DNA from: Pseudomonadota bacterium
GTDB taxonomy: Bacteria > Pseudomonadota > Alphaproteobacteria > Acetobacterales > Acetobacteraceae
Assembly (NCBI GenBank): GCA_021846225.1
Contig: JAJZCG010000011.1
Span: 1-44,601 of the forward strand
DNA: 44,601 bases
Direction: 5' to 3'
Part shown: positions 35,988 through 44,088 of the stretch, in pieces
Numbering within the stretch: position 1 is the stretch's first letter
Layout of the letters: each line of letters opens with the position of its first letter
Notes under the pieces: generated by a model
What the model was told of the DNA's origin: nothing
Database searches by the model: none
What the model saw: the letters and a program-made list of their open reading frames with translations, nothing else
Program-made: the position numbers and the translations under genes

Positions 35988-36449
35988 CTATTTCTTGAAG
36001 AGTGTCTTCATTTCGTTCATGGCCTCGGAGAAGCGGTGGTTGAGCTTCTCCATGGCCTCGGAATTCGCCTTCTGGATCAAATCGCCCAGCTCACGGGTGT
36101 TGGAAACCGCGTTCTCATACGCCTGCTTCAGCAGGTCAGCCTGCTTGGCGGCGCGGGCCGCGGGCGCATCGCTCACGGAGATATCCTTCAGCGTCTCGGT
36201 CAGGCCGCTCATGGTGGATTGCATGATCTCCATGTGCCGGCGGGCGACGGCCTGCGCGCCTTCGAGCGCCACCCGGTTGGCTTCCGACAGTGCCTCCAAA
36301 TTGCGCTTATGCGCTGCCAGCACAGCTTCCATATCGGGCAGCGCCGGGGTCTTGATCTCTTTAAAGAACTTGGTGAAATCAAAGTCCTTCATCGCGGTGG
36401 GCAAGGTGAAAGCGGAATCTGTTTGCTTGGAAGTCGGTTTTTCAGCCAT
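35988..36449 (-). CDS. Phasin family protein
   Basis: 153 aa, ATG 36449 with AAAGGA upstream. Almost fully alpha-helical, with the phasin signature [20 protein letters not shown] and [20 protein letters not shown]. Phasins coat polyhydroxyalkanoate granules and affect granule size. This implies that the organism stores PHA, although no pha synthase is seen here. It is preceded by the COQ9/TetR-like gene on the same strand with a 48-base gap. Confidence 0.9.
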   Translation of the reverse strand: MAEKPTSKQTDSAFTLPTAMKDFDFTKFFKEIKTPALPDMEAVLAAHKRNLEALSEANRVALEGAQAVARRHMEIMQSTMSGLTETLKDISVSDAPAARAAKQADLLKQAYENAVSNTRELGDLIQKANSEAMEKLNHRFSEAMNEMKTLFKK

Positions 36450-36497
36450 GGATCATATCCTTTTCACGTTGGCGGCAGACCGGAGCCCCGGCCTGCG

Positions 36498-37118
36498 TCA
36501 CGCTAGCCCAGAAGCCACCTGGGGGGAAGGCAAATCCGTTGCAAAAGCGGCGGGCGGCGCGGCGGTAAAACGCAAGGCCAGGGCGTCCGCCTGGGCCAGC
36601 GCCTTGTCCACCGCGGCCATGGTCGCCGCCAGATCCGGCGTTTCATCACGCAGCCAGGCGCGCGCGCCGTAACCCCAGACCAGCGCCAGGCCGCGCTTGC
36701 GTACCTCCCCGCGCAGACCCGTGGCGCAGACGCCCGCAGCCTCCAGCAGCCACCCCATGGACTCCACCGTGGCATGGGCCAGGCAAAGCCCCAGCGGCGG
36801 CGCGGCAGGCAGGAATCGCAGCAGCGCCACCACCCCCTCGCGGTGCAGCTGCAAAAAGTCGAACCGGCGCAGCAGCGTGTCAAACAGCCGGTCGCGCACG
36901 GTGCCTTCCGCCAGGGCGCCCTGCAACGCATGGCAATCGGCCATCTCGCCAAACTTGCGTAACACCGCGCCGCAGGAGCCAAAGCGCGCCCGCGCCGTGC
37001 CCAGGTCCAGCCCCGCGCGCAACGCCGCCGCCGCAGGGGAGACCTTGCGCCACCCGTCCTGCGCCCCCAGGGCGAACGCCGCGCTTACCAGCGCCTGGTC
37101 GAAATCCGTATCGGTCAT
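36498..37118 (-). CDS. COQ9 / TetR-like protein
   Basis: 206 aa. The N-terminus (AAFALGAQDGWRKVSPAAAA, then LDLGTARARFGSCGAVLRKF) is a TetR-like helix-turn-helix fold. The C-terminal part (VRDRLFDTLLRRFDFLQLHR, then HATVESMGWLLEAAGVCATG) resembles the COQ9 family, which binds lipids for ubiquinone synthesis and shares the TetR fold. It could be a regulator or a lipid-binding protein; the COQ9-like C-terminus makes me lean to the latter. It follows the carbonic-anhydrase-like gene with a two-base gap, and precedes the phasin gene. Confidence 0.65.
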   Translation of the reverse strand: MTDTDFDQALVSAAFALGAQDGWRKVSPAAAALRAGLDLGTARARFGSCGAVLRKFGEMADCHALQGALAEGTVRDRLFDTLLRRFDFLQLHREGVVALLRFLPAAPPLGLCLAHATVESMGWLLEAAGVCATGLRGEVRKRGLALVWGYGARAWLRDETPDLAATMAAVDKALAQADALALRFTAAPPAAFATDLPSPQVASGLA

Positions 37119-37120
37119 GG

Positions 37121-37681
37121 CTAGCCAGCCTCGGCCAGGCCGTTGCGGAACATCTCCGCCAGCCCGAGGTAATGCGGCACGGTTTCATCCCAGCTGGCGC
37201 GCTCGGCGCTGGTCATCACGCGCGAGAGTTTGGCGGGGCTGCCGATCCAGAGTTCCTGCGCGCCGATGCGCTTACCCGGGCCGAGCAGGCCGCGCGCGCC
37301 CAGCAGCCCAGCCTCCTCGACCACCGCGCCGTCGAGCACGGTGGCGCCCATGCCGATGAATGCGCGATTGTGCAATTTGCAGGCATGCACGATGGCGCCG
37401 TGGCCAATGGTCACATCCTCGCCAATGTCGGTGAGGTATTCGCCATGGTCAACATGGATGACCGTGCCATCCTGAATGTTGCTGCGGGCGCCGACGATGA
37501 TGGGGTTGGTGTCGGCGCGCAGCACACAGTTGAACCAGATGTTGGCGCCGGGGCCAACGCGCACGTCGCCGATCAGCACGGCGGTCGGGGCGATCCAGGC
37601 GGTGGGATGAATCCGGGGAGCGACGCCGCCCAGGGCGTAGAGCAAGCCCGAGGGTTTGGGGGAAATATAGGATTCGGGCAT
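37121..37681 (-). CDS. Gamma-carbonic-anhydrase-like hexapeptide protein
   Basis: 186 aa from ATG 37681, overlapping the argC stop (TGATG). Left-handed beta-helix hexapeptide repeats (APTAVLIGDVRVGPGANIWF, then CVLRADTNPIIVGARSNIQD). The conserved zinc ligands of the family are in VIHVDHGEY and TIGHGAIVHAC (His residues). Members include YrdA/CaiE-type proteins and gamma-carbonic anhydrases; activity differs between them and cannot be fixed here. An in-frame extension into argC is not used. Confidence 0.85.
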   Translation of the reverse strand: MPESYISPKPSGLLYALGGVAPRIHPTAWIAPTAVLIGDVRVGPGANIWFNCVLRADTNPIIVGARSNIQDGTVIHVDHGEYLTDIGEDVTIGHGAIVHACKLHNRAFIGMGATVLDGAVVEEAGLLGARGLLGPGKRIGAQELWIGSPAKLSRVMTSAERASWDETVPHYLGLAEMFRNGLAEAG

Positions 37682-38586
37682 CAGCTGTCTCCGAGCATGA
37701 GTTTGAGGTTCTGCACGGCGGCGCCGGAGGCGCCTTTGCCGAGATTGTCGAGCCGCGCGATGAGCACCGCCTGCTCGAAAGCGCCGTTGGCGCAAACGAA
37801 GATTTCAAGCTGATTGGTATCGTTCAGGGCGTCGGGCTCCAGCGTGCCGCCGTAAATTCCGGGATGGGTGATGATATCGGGCGCGTGGTCGTAATGCTCG
37901 CGATATGCCTCGGAAATTTCATACGCGGTGGGGGTGCCTGGAAGCTGGTCCAGGAACAGCGGAATGCATACCAGCATGCCCTGCGCGAAATGCCCGACCG
38001 AGGGAACGAACAAAGGCCGGCGCGAAAGGCCGGAGAGCACCATGATCTCAGGAATGTGTTTATGCGCCAGCCCCAGGCCGTAAAGCTCAAACGCGGGGCC
38101 GTTGGTGGCCTCGTGCGAGGCGATCATCGCCTTGCCGCCACCCGAATACCCCGAGACGGCGTTGATGCTCAAATGCTGGCCGTGCGGCAGCAACCCCGCC
38201 TGGATGAGCGGGTGCAGCAGCGCGATGGCGCCGGTGGCGTAGCAGCCGGGGTTGGCGACCCTGGTGGCGGCGGCGATTTTGCCCGGCTGGGCGGCATCCA
38301 GCTCCGCAAAGCCGTATACCCAGCCAGGGGCAATCCGGTGCGCGGTGCTCGCGTCCAGGATTCGCGCGCCGGGCGGGGCCAGCGCCACCGCCTCGCGCGC
38401 CGCCTCATCGGGCAGGCAAAGTATGGTGACATCGGCCCCGGCCATGGCCTCGGCGCGGGCCTTTGGCTCCTTGCGGTGAGCCTCCTCCAAGGTGATCAGT
38501 TCTATGCCCGGCATGCCGCGCAGCCGTTGCGCGATGCCCAGACCCGTGGTGCCGGCTTGTCCGTCGATAAAAATACGTGCGCTCAT
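37681..38586 (-). CDS. argC: N-acetyl-gamma-glutamyl-phosphate reductase, type 2
   Basis: 301 aa, the short ArgC type. NADPH-dependent third step of arginine synthesis. Nucleotide-binding start FIDGQAGTTGLGIAQRL, DASTAHRIAPGWVYGFAEL, the catalytic Cys in VANPGCYATGAIALLHPL, and NAVSGYSGGGKAM. First gene of the leftward argC-gamma-CA-COQ9-like-phasin group, with a 68-base gap to the divergent secB. Confidence 0.94.
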   Translation of the reverse strand: MSARIFIDGQAGTTGLGIAQRLRGMPGIELITLEEAHRKEPKARAEAMAGADVTILCLPDEAAREAVALAPPGARILDASTAHRIAPGWVYGFAELDAAQPGKIAAATRVANPGCYATGAIALLHPLIQAGLLPHGQHLSINAVSGYSGGGKAMIASHEATNGPAFELYGLGLAHKHIPEIMVLSGLSRRPLFVPSVGHFAQGMLVCIPLFLDQLPGTPTAYEISEAYREHYDHAPDIITHPGIYGGTLEPDALNDTNQLEIFVCANGAFEQAVLIARLDNLGKGASGAAVQNLKLMLGDS

Positions 38587-38654
38587 AACCTTCTCTTATC
38601 ATGGCGTTGCCGCTGTGCTAGGCGGGCGCGTACTAATAACAGGAAACTTTACGC

Positions 38655-39167
38655 ATGTCAGAATCCGCTCCTCAGGCCCAGCCGCCTCTCACCCTCAACA
38701 TCCAGTACACGAAGGATCTTTCCTTCGAGGTGCCGAACGCGCCCGCGATTTATACCCAGCTGCGCGCCGCCCCGGCCGTGAGCATCAACCTGGATGTGCA
38801 GGTCAAGCGCATTCAGGAGGGTCAGGACGTGTTCGAGGTCGCGTTGGCGATTCGCGCCGAGGGCAGCATTGCCCAGGCCCCCAATGGCGCCACCGAGGAG
38901 AAGCCGGTGATCGTGTTCCTCGCGGACCTGGTGTATGCTGGCGTGTTCACGCTGCATGAAATCCCGGAAAACCAGCAGGAGCCTGTGCTGCTGGTGGAAT
39001 GCCCGCGCCTGCTCTTCCCCTTCGCGCGCAACATCCTGGCCGACATCACCCGCGACGGCAGCTTCCCGCCGGTGATGCTCGGGCCGATCGACTTCGTCGG
39101 GCTATGGCATTCCCGCCGCGGCCACGCCGCCGCCGCCGCGAACGCCGAGACCACGCAGACACATTAG
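38655..39167 (+). CDS. secB: Protein export chaperone SecB
   Basis: 170 aa. Tetrameric chaperone that keeps preproteins unfolded and hands them to SecA. Recognised by IQYTKDLSFEVPNAP, VFEVALAIRAEGS, LADLVYAGVFTLHEIP, ECPRLLFPFARNILADITRD and PPVMLGPIDFVGLW. AGGAAA lies nine bases before the ATG. Its TAG stop is two bases before the first unit of repeat array 2. Confidence 0.95.
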   Translation: MSESAPQAQPPLTLNIQYTKDLSFEVPNAPAIYTQLRAAPAVSINLDVQVKRIQEGQDVFEVALAIRAEGSIAQAPNGATEEKPVIVFLADLVYAGVFTLHEIPENQQEPVLLVECPRLLFPFARNILADITRDGSFPPVMLGPIDFVGLWHSRRGHAAAAANAETTQTH

Positions 39168-39168
39168 A

Positions 39169-39495
39169 GTCTGATCGTTTGAGGTTGACGCGCGCCAGCG
39201 TGACAACCGAAAGCGTGAATCAGCCTCTTATCAAAGAGCCTGATCGTTTGAGGTTGCGCGCGCGAGCGTGGCAACCGAAAACGTGAATCAGCCTCTTATC
39301 AAAGAGTCTGATCGTTTGAGGTTGACGCGCGCCAGCGTGGCAACCGAAAGCGTGAATCAGCCTCTTATCAAAGAGCCTGATCGTTTGAGGTTGGCGCGCG
39401 CCAGCGTGGCAACCGAAAGCGTGAATCAGCCTTTTGGCAAAGAGTCACCGCGGGCGGGGGCGCTCTTGCGTCAACCCAAACCTATCGCACTCTAG
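39169..39495 (+). repeat. Array 2: four 68/69-bp direct repeats plus inverted half-element
   Basis: Units at 39169-39237 (69), 39238-39305 (68), 39306-39374 (69) and 39375-39443 (69) are near-copies of the array-1 unit. Unit 2 lacks one base, which shows that the repeat is not kept in a reading frame. The array ends with GCGCTCTTGCGTCAACCC plus AAACCTATCGCACTCTAG (39460-39495), the same inverted half-element that closes array 1. It fills the convergent gap between secB and the tlpA-like gene, as array 1 does after aroC. Confidence 0.93.
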
Positions 39496-39517
39496 AAAGC
39501 TCCGGCGGACAAGCCCG

Positions 39518-39548
39518 AACGGCGCGCCTCAGGGTGCGCCGTTTTTAT
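39518..39548 (+). terminator. Intrinsic terminator after array 2
   Basis: AACGGCGC (39518-39525) and GCGCCGTT (39536-39543) form an 8-bp stem followed by TTTATT. It ends the secB transcript after the repeat array. Read the other way it lies just past the tlpA-like stop. Confidence 0.75.
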
Positions 39549-39556
39549 TTGGGCCG

Positions 39557-40147
39557 CTACACGGGGATGAAAATCTTCTTCTTCACGCCAGGGCGCTTAC
39601 CCCCCAGGCCATGCATGAATTCCACCACCGCATCGGTATTCCAGTTCGCAGCCCCATCGAGCCGCGCCACCAGCTGGCCGGCGGCATTGATGACGATGGT
39701 AACAGGAATGCCGTCCGTATTCAGCACATTCATATTATCGCCGTTGGGGTCGAGCAGGATGGGCAGATCCGTGATGCCGTGGCTGGCATAAAACGGCGCC
39801 ACCGCGGCAGCACCCTCCAGATCGATCGACACGGGGAGAATCAGCGTGCCGCTGGCCTTCAGCCTGGGCGCCAACACGGCGAAGGTGGGCAGCTCCGCGA
39901 CGCACGGGCCGCACCATGTCGCCCACAGGTTCACCAGCAGCGGGTGCCCGGCGTAATCCGCCAGCGTGAGGCGTTTGCCCTTGGCGTTGGTGAACACCAT
40001 CGGCGGCGCGGTAACGGGGGCCATCCGGGTCATCGCCGCCGCGGCATCCGGCAGGTCCGATTCCGCGATCTGGGCGGCGGAAGATTTGCCCCAGCCCGCG
40101 GCGGCGGCTAGACCAGCGGCGGCGGCGATAATGGATCGCCGGGACAT
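39557..40147 (-). CDS. TlpA-like thioredoxin-fold protein, exported
   Basis: 196 aa from ATG 40147. The N-terminus [20 protein letters not shown] is a signal sequence with an Arg pair (possibly Tat). The thioredoxin domain has [20 protein letters not shown] with the redox WCGPC, and [14 protein letters not shown] with the cis-Pro. TlpA/ResA proteins reduce disulfides in the periplasm, for example in cytochrome c maturation. It is divergent from argH with about 20 bases between starts; upstream extension would overlap argH. Confidence 0.83.
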   Translation of the reverse strand: MSRRSIIAAAAGLAAAAGWGKSSAAQIAESDLPDAAAAMTRMAPVTAPPMVFTNAKGKRLTLADYAGHPLLVNLWATWCGPCVAELPTFAVLAPRLKASGTLILPVSIDLEGAAAVAPFYASHGITDLPILLDPNGDNMNVLNTDGIPVTIVINAAGQLVARLDGAANWNTDAVVEFMHGLGGKRPGVKKKIFIPV

Positions 40148-40166
40148 CAACAATGGACGAACGGGT

Positions 40167-41573
40167 TTGACGGACAACAGCGAGACTCCAACGACCGGGA
40201 AACTGCAATGGGGTGGCCGGTTTGGTGCCGGACCCGCCGCCGTGATGCAAGCGATTAATGTATCCATCGGGTTTGACTCCCGTTTATGGGCCGAGGATAT
40301 CGCCGGCAGCCGCGCGCATGCGGCCATGCTCGGCGCGCAAAAAATCCTGACTCATGAGGATGTTGCCGCCATTGACGCCGGTCTGGCGGAGATCGCCGCC
40401 GAGATCAGGGCCGGAACATTTAAATTTTCGGACACGCTGGAGGACATCCACACCAACGTGGAGGTGCGGCTGACCGAGCGCATCGGCGAGGCGGCGCGCC
40501 GCCTGCATACCGGGCGCAGCCGTAATGACCAGGTGGCGACGGATTTGCGCCTCTGGGTGCGCCGCGCGATCGACGATGTAAGCGCGCAGGTAAAAGATTT
40601 AATGCTGGCGCTGGCCACGCGCGCGGCGGAGCACGCAGGCAGCGTGATGCCGGGTTTCACGCATCTGCAAACGGCGCAGCCGGTCACCTTTGGGCACCAT
40701 CTGCTGGCCTATGTGGAAATGCTGGCGCGTGACGCGGGCCGGCTCGAGGATACCCGCCGCCGCCTGAACGAATGCCCGCTGGGCGCCGCGGCGCTGGCGG
40801 GAACTTCCTTCCCGATTGACCGTTTCGCGACCGCCGCGGCGCTGGGCTTCGAACGGCCAACCGCCAATTCGCTCGATTCGGTCTCCGACCGCGATTTCGC
40901 GCTGGAGTATCTCTCCGCGCTCTCCATTTTGGCGATGCATCTCTCGCGTTTCGCCGAGGAGATCATCATCTGGTGTTCCTCGCCCTACCGGCTGATCTCG
41001 CTCTCCGATGCCTTCACCACCGGCTCCTCGATCATGCCGCAGAAGCGCAACCCGGACGCCGCCGAGCTGACACGGGCCAAGACCGGGCGCATTTTTGGCC
41101 ATCTGCTGGGGCTGCTGACCGTGATGAAAGGCCTGCCGATGGCCTATGCGAAGGACATGCAGGAGGACAAGGAGCCGGTGTTCGGCGCGAGCGAGGCCAT
41201 CTCGCTCTGCCTCGCCGCCACCGCCGGGATGGTGCGCGACCTGAAGGCCGATACCGCGCGCATGGCCGAGCTGGCGGGCTCGGGCTTCTCCACCGCGACC
41301 GACCTCGCCGACTGGCTGGTGCGGGTGCTGAAAATGCCCTTCCGCGATGCCCACCATGTGACCGGGCAGATCGTCCGGCTGGCGGAAGCCCGGGGCGTGG
41401 ATATCGCGCAACTCACGCTCGAGGAGATGCGCTCGGCCGAGCCGCGTATCACGGCGGAGATTTTTGATGTGCTGACCGTCGAGGCCTCGGTGGCCTCGCG
41501 CGTGAGTTATGGCGGAACGGCGCCTGCGAATGTGAGCGCGCAGGCGGCAAAATGGCTGGAACAACTTTCATGA
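40167..41573 (+). CDS. argH: Argininosuccinate lyase
   Basis: 468 aa from a TTG start at 40167, chosen because the usual N-terminus ([11 protein letters not shown]) follows and because the in-frame ATG at 40131 lies inside the divergent tlpA-like gene. Last step of arginine synthesis, releasing fumarate. The superfamily signature [20 protein letters not shown] is present, plus [20 protein letters not shown] and [20 protein letters not shown]. Its stop overlaps the lptM start (ATGA). Confidence 0.93.
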   Translation: MTDNSETPTTGKLQWGGRFGAGPAAVMQAINVSIGFDSRLWAEDIAGSRAHAAMLGAQKILTHEDVAAIDAGLAEIAAEIRAGTFKFSDTLEDIHTNVEVRLTERIGEAARRLHTGRSRNDQVATDLRLWVRRAIDDVSAQVKDLMLALATRAAEHAGSVMPGFTHLQTAQPVTFGHHLLAYVEMLARDAGRLEDTRRRLNECPLGAAALAGTSFPIDRFATAAALGFERPTANSLDSVSDRDFALEYLSALSILAMHLSRFAEEIIIWCSSPYRLISLSDAFTTGSSIMPQKRNPDAAELTRAKTGRIFGHLLGLLTVMKGLPMAYAKDMQEDKEPVFGASEAISLCLAATAGMVRDLKADTARMAELAGSGFSTATDLADWLVRVLKMPFRDAHHVTGQIVRLAEARGVDIAQLTLEEMRSAEPRITAEIFDVLTVEASVASRVSYGGTAPANVSAQAAKWLEQLS

Positions 41574-41695
41574 AGCGAATCACAGTGGCTTTGATGCTTT
41601 GTCTGGCGCTCACCGCCTGCGGGCGGCGGGGCGAGCCCTCCCCGCCCGGCCCGGCGGCGGCTGTGACCTACCCGCACGTCTACCCGGCGCAATAA
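41570..41695 (+). CDS. lptM: LptM-like small lipoprotein
   Basis: 41 aa, ATG overlapping the argH stop. The product is [20 protein letters not shown], then [20 protein letters not shown] and Q. The lipobox LTAC gives a lipid-modified Cys17, and the short Gly/Pro-rich tail is that of the LptM (YifL) family. LptM helps assemble the LPS translocon LptDE in the outer membrane. The order argH-lptM-lysA is common in proteobacteria, and the lysA start follows two bases after the stop. Confidence 0.8.
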   Translation: MKRITVALMLCLALTACGRRGEPSPPGPAAAVTYPHVYPAQ

Positions 41696-41697
41696 CC

Positions 41698-43008
41698 ATG
41701 GCCGATGCAACACAAGCAGCGGGCCTGCAGGAGCTTCTGGCCGCGCGCCCGGCCCTTTCCATGCACGCGCGCGAAGGGCTGTGCTTTGAGGGCGTGGCCC
41801 TGAACGCCATCGCCGATGCGCACGGCACCCCGGTATGGGTTTACGGCGCGGGGAGCATGCGCGCGCGCTACGCCGCGCTGACCGCAGCGCTGGAAGCGCA
41901 ACAGCTGGACGTGCATGTGCATTACGCGGTGAAGGCCAACGACCATCTGGCCGTGCTCAACATTTTCCGCCACCTGGGCGCGGGGGCCGATGTTGTTAGC
42001 CTCGGCGAGTTTCTGCGCACCCAGCGCGCCGGAATCGCCGCCGCCGATGTGGTGTATTCAGGCGTCGGCAAGGCGCCGGTGGAGCTGGCCGAGGCGCTGG
42101 GCGCGGGGATCGGGCAGATCAACGTCGAGAGCGCCGAGGAGCTGGAGATGATCTCGGCCATCGCCGGGCGGATGGGCCGCACCGCAAAGGTGGTGCTGCG
42201 CATGAACCCGGATGTGGACGCGGGCACGCATGAGAAGATCACCACCGGCCTCGCCGACAATAAATTCGGCATCGCCGCGCAGGACATTCCCGCCCTCTAC
42301 GCGCGCGCGGCAAACCTGCCGGGGGTGGCGCCGGTGGGCATCGCGCTGCACATCGGCAGCCAGATCCTCTCGCCAGCGCCATATGCCGAAGCTTACGCCA
42401 AGGCCGCCGCCATGGTGCGCACATTGCGCGCGGCCGGGCTTGCGGTCTCCGTGCTCGACCTCGGCGGCGGCCTGGGGATCGGCTATGGCGATGAACCCGG
42501 CATGCCGCTGGCCGCCTTCGCCGCCGCCGTGCGGCGCGAGGTCGGCGGGCTTGGCGTGCGGTTGCTGCTGGAGCCGGGGCGTTATCTGGTCGGCCCGGCG
42601 GGGCTGCTGCTGAGCAGCGTGATCCTGGAAAAACAGGCCGGGGACAAGCGCTTCATCGTGCTGGACGCGGCGATGAACGATCTGATGCGCCCTGCCCTCT
42701 ACGAAGCCTGGCACGGCATTCTGCCGCTGAGCGCGGCGCATCTGCAAAATCCGGTCTCACCGGCCGATGTCGTGGGCCCGGTGTGCGAAACCGCGGATTG
42801 CTTCGCCAAGGACCGGCCGATGCCCGCAATGGGGCCGGGCGCGCGCGTGGCGATATTGGATGCGGGGGCCTACGGCGCGGTGATGAGCAGCACATACAAC
42901 GCCCGCCCGCGCGCCGCCGCCGTGTTGGTGGACGGCGGGCGCTTCCACCTCATCACCCCCCGCCAGACCATTGCCCAGCTCTGGGCCGATGAGGCCGTAC
43001 CCGCCTGA
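41698..43008 (+). CDS. lysA: Diaminopimelate decarboxylase
   Basis: 436 aa. PLP enzyme that makes lysine from meso-diaminopimelate. The PLP Lys is in HYAVKANDH; HIGSQILSPAPY, LDLGGGLGIGYGDEP, LEPGRYLVGPAG and the substrate-binding PVCETADCFAKD follow. ATG 41698 is close behind lptM; the in-frame extension to 41599 overlaps it. The stop codon lies in the loop of an intrinsic terminator. Confidence 0.96.
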   Translation: MADATQAAGLQELLAARPALSMHAREGLCFEGVALNAIADAHGTPVWVYGAGSMRARYAALTAALEAQQLDVHVHYAVKANDHLAVLNIFRHLGAGADVVSLGEFLRTQRAGIAAADVVYSGVGKAPVELAEALGAGIGQINVESAEELEMISAIAGRMGRTAKVVLRMNPDVDAGTHEKITTGLADNKFGIAAQDIPALYARAANLPGVAPVGIALHIGSQILSPAPYAEAYAKAAAMVRTLRAAGLAVSVLDLGGGLGIGYGDEPGMPLAAFAAAVRREVGGLGVRLLLEPGRYLVGPAGLLLSSVILEKQAGDKRFIVLDAAMNDLMRPALYEAWHGILPLSAAHLQNPVSPADVVGPVCETADCFAKDRPMPAMGPGARVAILDAGAYGAVMSSTYNARPRAAAVLVDGGRFHLITPRQTIAQLWADEAVPA

Positions 43009-43021
43009 ACGGCGGGGTTTT
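43000..43021 (+). terminator. lysA terminator overlapping the stop codon
   Basis: CCCGCC (43000-43005) and GGCGGG (43011-43016) with loop TGAAC, then GTTTT. The lysA TGA stop (43006-43008) is in the loop, so the stem uses the last lysA codons. It separates the argH-lptM-lysA operon from the convergent ileS-lspA-DUF3035 operon. Confidence 0.75.
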
Positions 43022-43035
43022 AGCGCGCGTCCTGC

Positions 43036-43590
43036 TCAGAACGAGTTCAGGATGCGCTGAAAGAACCCCGGTTTCACGTTCGAGTCCTGCGGGGTGGCGC
43101 CGGTGGTCACCGGCTGGCCCAAGGCCTCGTTCTCCTGCAAACGGCGCTGCTCGGCCGCGGCATCCACCGTTGGCGCGGGCACCGGGCCGCTGCCGGTCAG
43201 CTTGGCGACAAAGCCGGGCGGCTTGCTGGCGATCAGCGCATTCTGGTTCACCTGCGCGCGGATACCGGGGGTAGGCGCCGGGCCGGCCTGCTCCAGCAGC
43301 GCCTGTTCGCCAGGGCTCTGGGTGGTGGGGGCGGAGGTCAGCGCATTCGCGGTATCCAGCGCATCAGCGCCCTGCTGTGCCGCGTTAACCTGCTGGGGGC
43401 GCGGTTCGCCGGGGTTTGGCGTGGGCAGCACGCCCAGCTCCGGCGGCAGGGAGAGCGGCGGCTGCGTGCCAACCTGGAAGGCATCGGGCGGGTTGGCTTC
43501 CAGCCCGAACGTCTTCTTCATATTGTTGCTACAGCCCGAGAGGACGATGGCAAGGGTAATGGCGCAGGCGGCGGGGATTTTGATTCTCAT
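43036..43590 (-). CDS. DUF3035 family lipoprotein
   Basis: 184 aa, ATG 43590 with AGGAAGAGG upstream. The lipoprotein signal IPAACAITLAIVLSGC puts the lipid Cys at ~20. The segment GLEANPPDAFQVGTQPPLSL, then PPELGVLPTPNPGEPRPQ, is the DUF3035 core; the rest is Pro/Ala/Gln-rich. In other alphaproteobacteria this family is linked to the outer-membrane BAM complex (BamF-like). It follows lspA, which encodes the signal peptidase that lipoproteins such as this one need. Confidence 0.8.
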   Translation of the reverse strand: MRIKIPAACAITLAIVLSGCSNNMKKTFGLEANPPDAFQVGTQPPLSLPPELGVLPTPNPGEPRPQQVNAAQQGADALDTANALTSAPTTQSPGEQALLEQAGPAPTPGIRAQVNQNALIASKPPGFVAKLTGSGPVPAPTVDAAAEQRRLQENEALGQPVTTGATPQDSNVKPGFFQRILNSF

Positions 43591-43599
43591 GGCCTCTTC

Positions 43600-44088
43600 C
43601 TATCGCCGCGCGCCGTTCGGGGCAACTGGCTTGCGCTGAAACAGGCTGTCCAGCATCAGCGCCGCAACCCCGCAGACGATGGCGGCATCTCCCACATTGA
43701 ACACATACCAGGACCAGCCGCCAATATGCGCCTGGATGAAATCCACCACCGCGCCGTAATGTAAACGGTCCGCCACATTGCCGATCGCCCCGCCGGCAAT
43801 AGCGCCAACCGCCAGGCTGGTGAGCCAGCTTTTGCTCCGCCACAGCCAGACCAGCAGGCTGAGAATCACCGCGCTGGCGACGGTGGCCAGCAACGCTTTG
43901 GCCCCCGCCCCCGCGAACATGCCAAAGGTGATGCCGTGGTTCCATACCAGCACGAAGTTGAGCACCGGCAGCAGCACGAGGATGTGCCCGTCGGTCAGAT
44001 GCGCGCCATGCAGCACCCAGTATTTACTGCCCTGATCCGCCGCGAGCACCAAAGCGGCAAGGGAAAATCCGGCGATCCGCTTATTCAC
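43600..44088 (-). CDS. lspA: Lipoprotein signal peptidase
   Basis: 162 aa from a GTG at 44088 that overlaps the ileS stop (GTGA). Cuts prolipoprotein signal peptides before the lipidated Cys. Motifs: AADQGSKYWV, WNHGITFGMF, GGAIGNVADRLHYGAVVDFI (first catalytic Asp) and YVFNVGDAAI (second catalytic Asp). Four membrane spans. The ileS-lspA order is classical. The GTG overlap suggests coupled translation. Confidence 0.95.
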   Translation of the reverse strand: MNKRIAGFSLAALVLAADQGSKYWVLHGAHLTDGHILVLLPVLNFVLVWNHGITFGMFAGAGAKALLATVASAVILSLLVWLWRSKSWLTSLAVGAIAGGAIGNVADRLHYGAVVDFIQAHIGGWSWYVFNVGDAAIVCGVAALMLDSLFQRKPVAPNGARR

